Assembly: GCA_905214365.1 (NCBI GenBank)
Contig: CAJMMH010000147.1
Coordinates: 1-6,992, forward strand
DNA length: 6,992 nt
From: an uncultured bacterium
GTDB lineage: Bacteria > Bacillota > Clostridia > Lachnospirales > Lachnospiraceae
Reading direction: 5' to 3'
Part shown: positions 6,111-6,992 of the stretch, in pieces
How the letters are laid out: each line of letters begins with the position of its first letter
Position numbering within the stretch: the first letter of the stretch is position 1
The notes under the pieces: generated by a model
Seen by the model: the letters and a program-made list of their open reading frames with translations, nothing else
Database searches by the model: none
What the model was told of the DNA's origin: nothing
Position numbers and translations under genes: made by a program

Positions 6111-6139
6111 TTGACAATAAACATAGCGCATGGTAGACT
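6111..6139 (+). promoter_or_regulatory. Promoter of the lipoprotein gene
   Basis: A perfect TTGACA (6111-6116) is followed after 17 nt by TAGACT (6134-6139), four of six matches to TATAAT. Transcription would start near 6146, giving a leader of about 95 nt before the ATG at 6241. TATAGACTATA (6100-6110), an 11-bp palindrome, abuts the -35 box. Its TAGACT recurs as the -10 box 32 bp on, which could be chance or a regulator site. Confidence 0.6.
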
Positions 6140-6181
6140 TTGAGGTAATAAAAGCTTTTTAACCAAATCAAGTAAGCAGCG

Positions 6182-6204
6182 AAGCGGATTGCGAATATCC
6201 GCTT
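6182..6204 (+). promoter_or_regulatory. Leader hairpin upstream of the lipoprotein gene
   Basis: AAGCGGAT (6182-6189) and ATCCGCTT (6197-6204) form a perfect 8-bp stem with a 7-nt loop, about 25 nt upstream of the GGGGGAA ribosome site (6229-6235). No T run follows, so it is not a standard terminator. It may stabilise the mRNA or serve as a binding site. No known riboswitch class is recognised. Confidence 0.45.
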
Positions 6205-6240
6205 GACTATGTTCAGGATTGTTAATATGGGGGAACTTCG

Positions 6241-6906
6241 ATGAAAAAAGAAAAAATATTGCTGTTTTTTGCCGGGGTCAGTATTGCAGCGTGCGCTTGC
6301 TCTGCACAGCAGGAAAACGCGGACCGGACAGTACCGCAGTACACACTGGAATATCAAAGACAGGAAAGTACCAGTCAGGCAGAGCAGACGGCCGGGCCAA
6401 AGTATTATTATTCGCTGGCTATGGACGGAACGTGGAAGTGGGGAGATTTTCTTGCTTATCCGGATTTCGCAAATCAGGAGAATTTTGATTCGGCTGATTA
6501 TACGAACTGGGCGCCAGATGTTGTGAAGAATGAGTTGACCAGAGATGGATATTTTGATTTTTTTAGTGATATGAGGATTCAGCGTGGAGAGAAGTTTTAT
6601 GCGCTGCCGGAGAATCAGATGAAGAGTGATATTACAATAAATCCAGGGTATCGTGGACGGATTTTTATCATGCTGACAGTCGGCGGCGGTGCATTTGATT
6701 TTCGGGTAGAAGATGGAGAGGGAACTGTTCTCTGGAGCCGGAATCAGATTACAGAGTCAGATGAAATTTTTCTGGATATTGATGAGATGCCGGAAGCAAT
6801 CTATGGTTTCTTAACGGATCGGACTGCAGAAGAAGAGAAGGACTCGCTGTTTTACTCCGTGATTTTGATTGGAGCGGCGGAACGTGAGGCGATTAAAGAA
6901 GAATAA
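6241..6906 (+). CDS. Secreted lipoprotein of unknown function
   Basis: The product has 221 residues; the ATG lies 5 nt after GGGGGAA. The N-terminus is a lipoprotein signal: positive MKKEK, a hydrophobic core (ILLFFAGVSIAA), and a lipobox IAAC with lipidated C18 (a second cysteine, C20, is close by). The mature protein should be anchored to the outer face of the membrane. Residues about 20-52 are a polar Gln/Ser/Thr-rich linker. About 55-125 is aromatic- and Asp-rich (MDGTWKWGDFLAYPDF). About 128-212 looks beta-rich (DITINPGYRGRIFIMLTVGGG, FDFRVEDGEGTVLW, then FYSVILIGA), suggesting a beta-sandwich. The protein is acidic overall. I do not recognise the family. It has its own promoter and leader and diverges from the nucleotidyltransferase group; no terminator is visible in the 86 nt that remain. 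Confidence 0.8.
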   Translation: MKKEKILLFFAGVSIAACACSAQQENADRTVPQYTLEYQRQESTSQAEQTAGPKYYYSLAMDGTWKWGDFLAYPDFANQENFDSADYTNWAPDVVKNELTRDGYFDFFSDMRIQRGEKFYALPENQMKSDITINPGYRGRIFIMLTVGGGAFDFRVEDGEGTVLWSRNQITESDEIFLDIDEMPEAIYGFLTDRTAEEEKDSLFYSVILIGAAEREAIKEE

Positions 6907-6992
6907 TAGCTAAAAGTGTACTCTGGAAATCTCTTACGCACCTGCCTTTGCGGCTGATTTTCCGCCGGAGATGTCTGAATTTTATCAACGTA

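Larger units (their letters stand above)
5841..6240. other. 400-nt divergent intergenic region between nucleotidyltransferase and lipoprotein genes
   Basis: No credible coding frame is present. The gap holds, in order: the ribosome site of the minus-strand gene (5852-5847), a long palindrome (5868-5940), a minus-strand promoter (5970-5998), an isolated copy of the palindrome arm (6006-6020), a purine-rich stretch (about 6036-6100), an 11-bp palindrome TATAGACTATA (6100-6110), a plus-strand promoter (6111-6139) and a leader hairpin (6182-6204). Confidence 0.7.

Noticed and set aside
5939..6357. Small minus-strand frames in the intergenic region and across the lipoprotein start
   Set aside because: The codon content reflects AT-rich intergenic DNA, there is no ribosome site, and promoter signals and the real plus-strand gene overlap them.
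6947..6976. GCGG...CCGC hairpin after the lipoprotein gene as a terminator
   Set aside because: The stem is only about four pairs and no T run follows; the window ends too soon to judge.
1..6992. CRISPR array, tRNA, rRNA or intact insertion sequence
   Set aside because: No regularly spaced repeats, no tRNA or rRNA-like segment and no transposase-like frame were seen on either strand.

Overview
The window looks like a chromosomal, partly accessory stretch from a Gram-positive gut Clostridium relative, most likely Lachnospiraceae. Evidence: consensus GGAGG-type ribosome sites, TTGACA/TATAAT-like promoters, mixed GC content, a LacI regulator beside a cytoplasmic family 2 glycosidase, and proteins that read like Lachnospiraceae homologues (WYL regulator, DUF3795-YjbR, small nucleotidyltransferase, lipoprotein). 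The genus cannot be fixed from sequence alone.

Layout: 1-210 is the C-terminal end of a LacI-type regulator, followed 121 nt later by a complete GH2 glycosidase (332-2875). The two form a probable regulator/enzyme sugar-utilisation pair, closed by a hairpin terminator (2918-2953). At 2998-3036 there is a strong promoter overlapped by two perfect dyads. It drives 3082-3541, which I read as the collapsed remains of a two-gene cassette: an AAA/ABC-type ATPase reduced to an 80-codon open frame, then a partner gene with its 5' part lost and one frameshift. The resemblance is to ATPase-plus-partner cassettes of the phage-defence kind.

From 5840 down to 3591 three genes lie on the minus strand: a nucleotidyltransferase-fold protein, a WYL-domain regulator, and a DUF3795-MmcQ/YjbR protein. 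The last is coupled to the regulator by a TTGA stop/start overlap and is cut by one in-frame TAG, after which the correct frame continues for 67 codons. The nucleotidyltransferase has its own minus-strand promoter (5970-5998). Its untranslated leader contains a 73-bp, nearly continuous palindrome with 17-bp terminal arms (5868-5940), and a further copy of the arm lies at 6006-6020.

On the plus strand a promoter with a perfect TTGACA box (6111-6139) and a leader carrying an 8-bp-stem hairpin precede a 221-residue secreted lipoprotein of unknown function (6241-6906). I see nothing assignable in 6907-6992.

No intact, obviously new multi-gene system is visible. The most notable items are the eroded two-gene cassette with intact control signals, the amber-interrupted DUF3795-YjbR gene, and the palindromic repeat inside an mRNA leader. 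All family assignments are from recognition of motifs; no database search was run.
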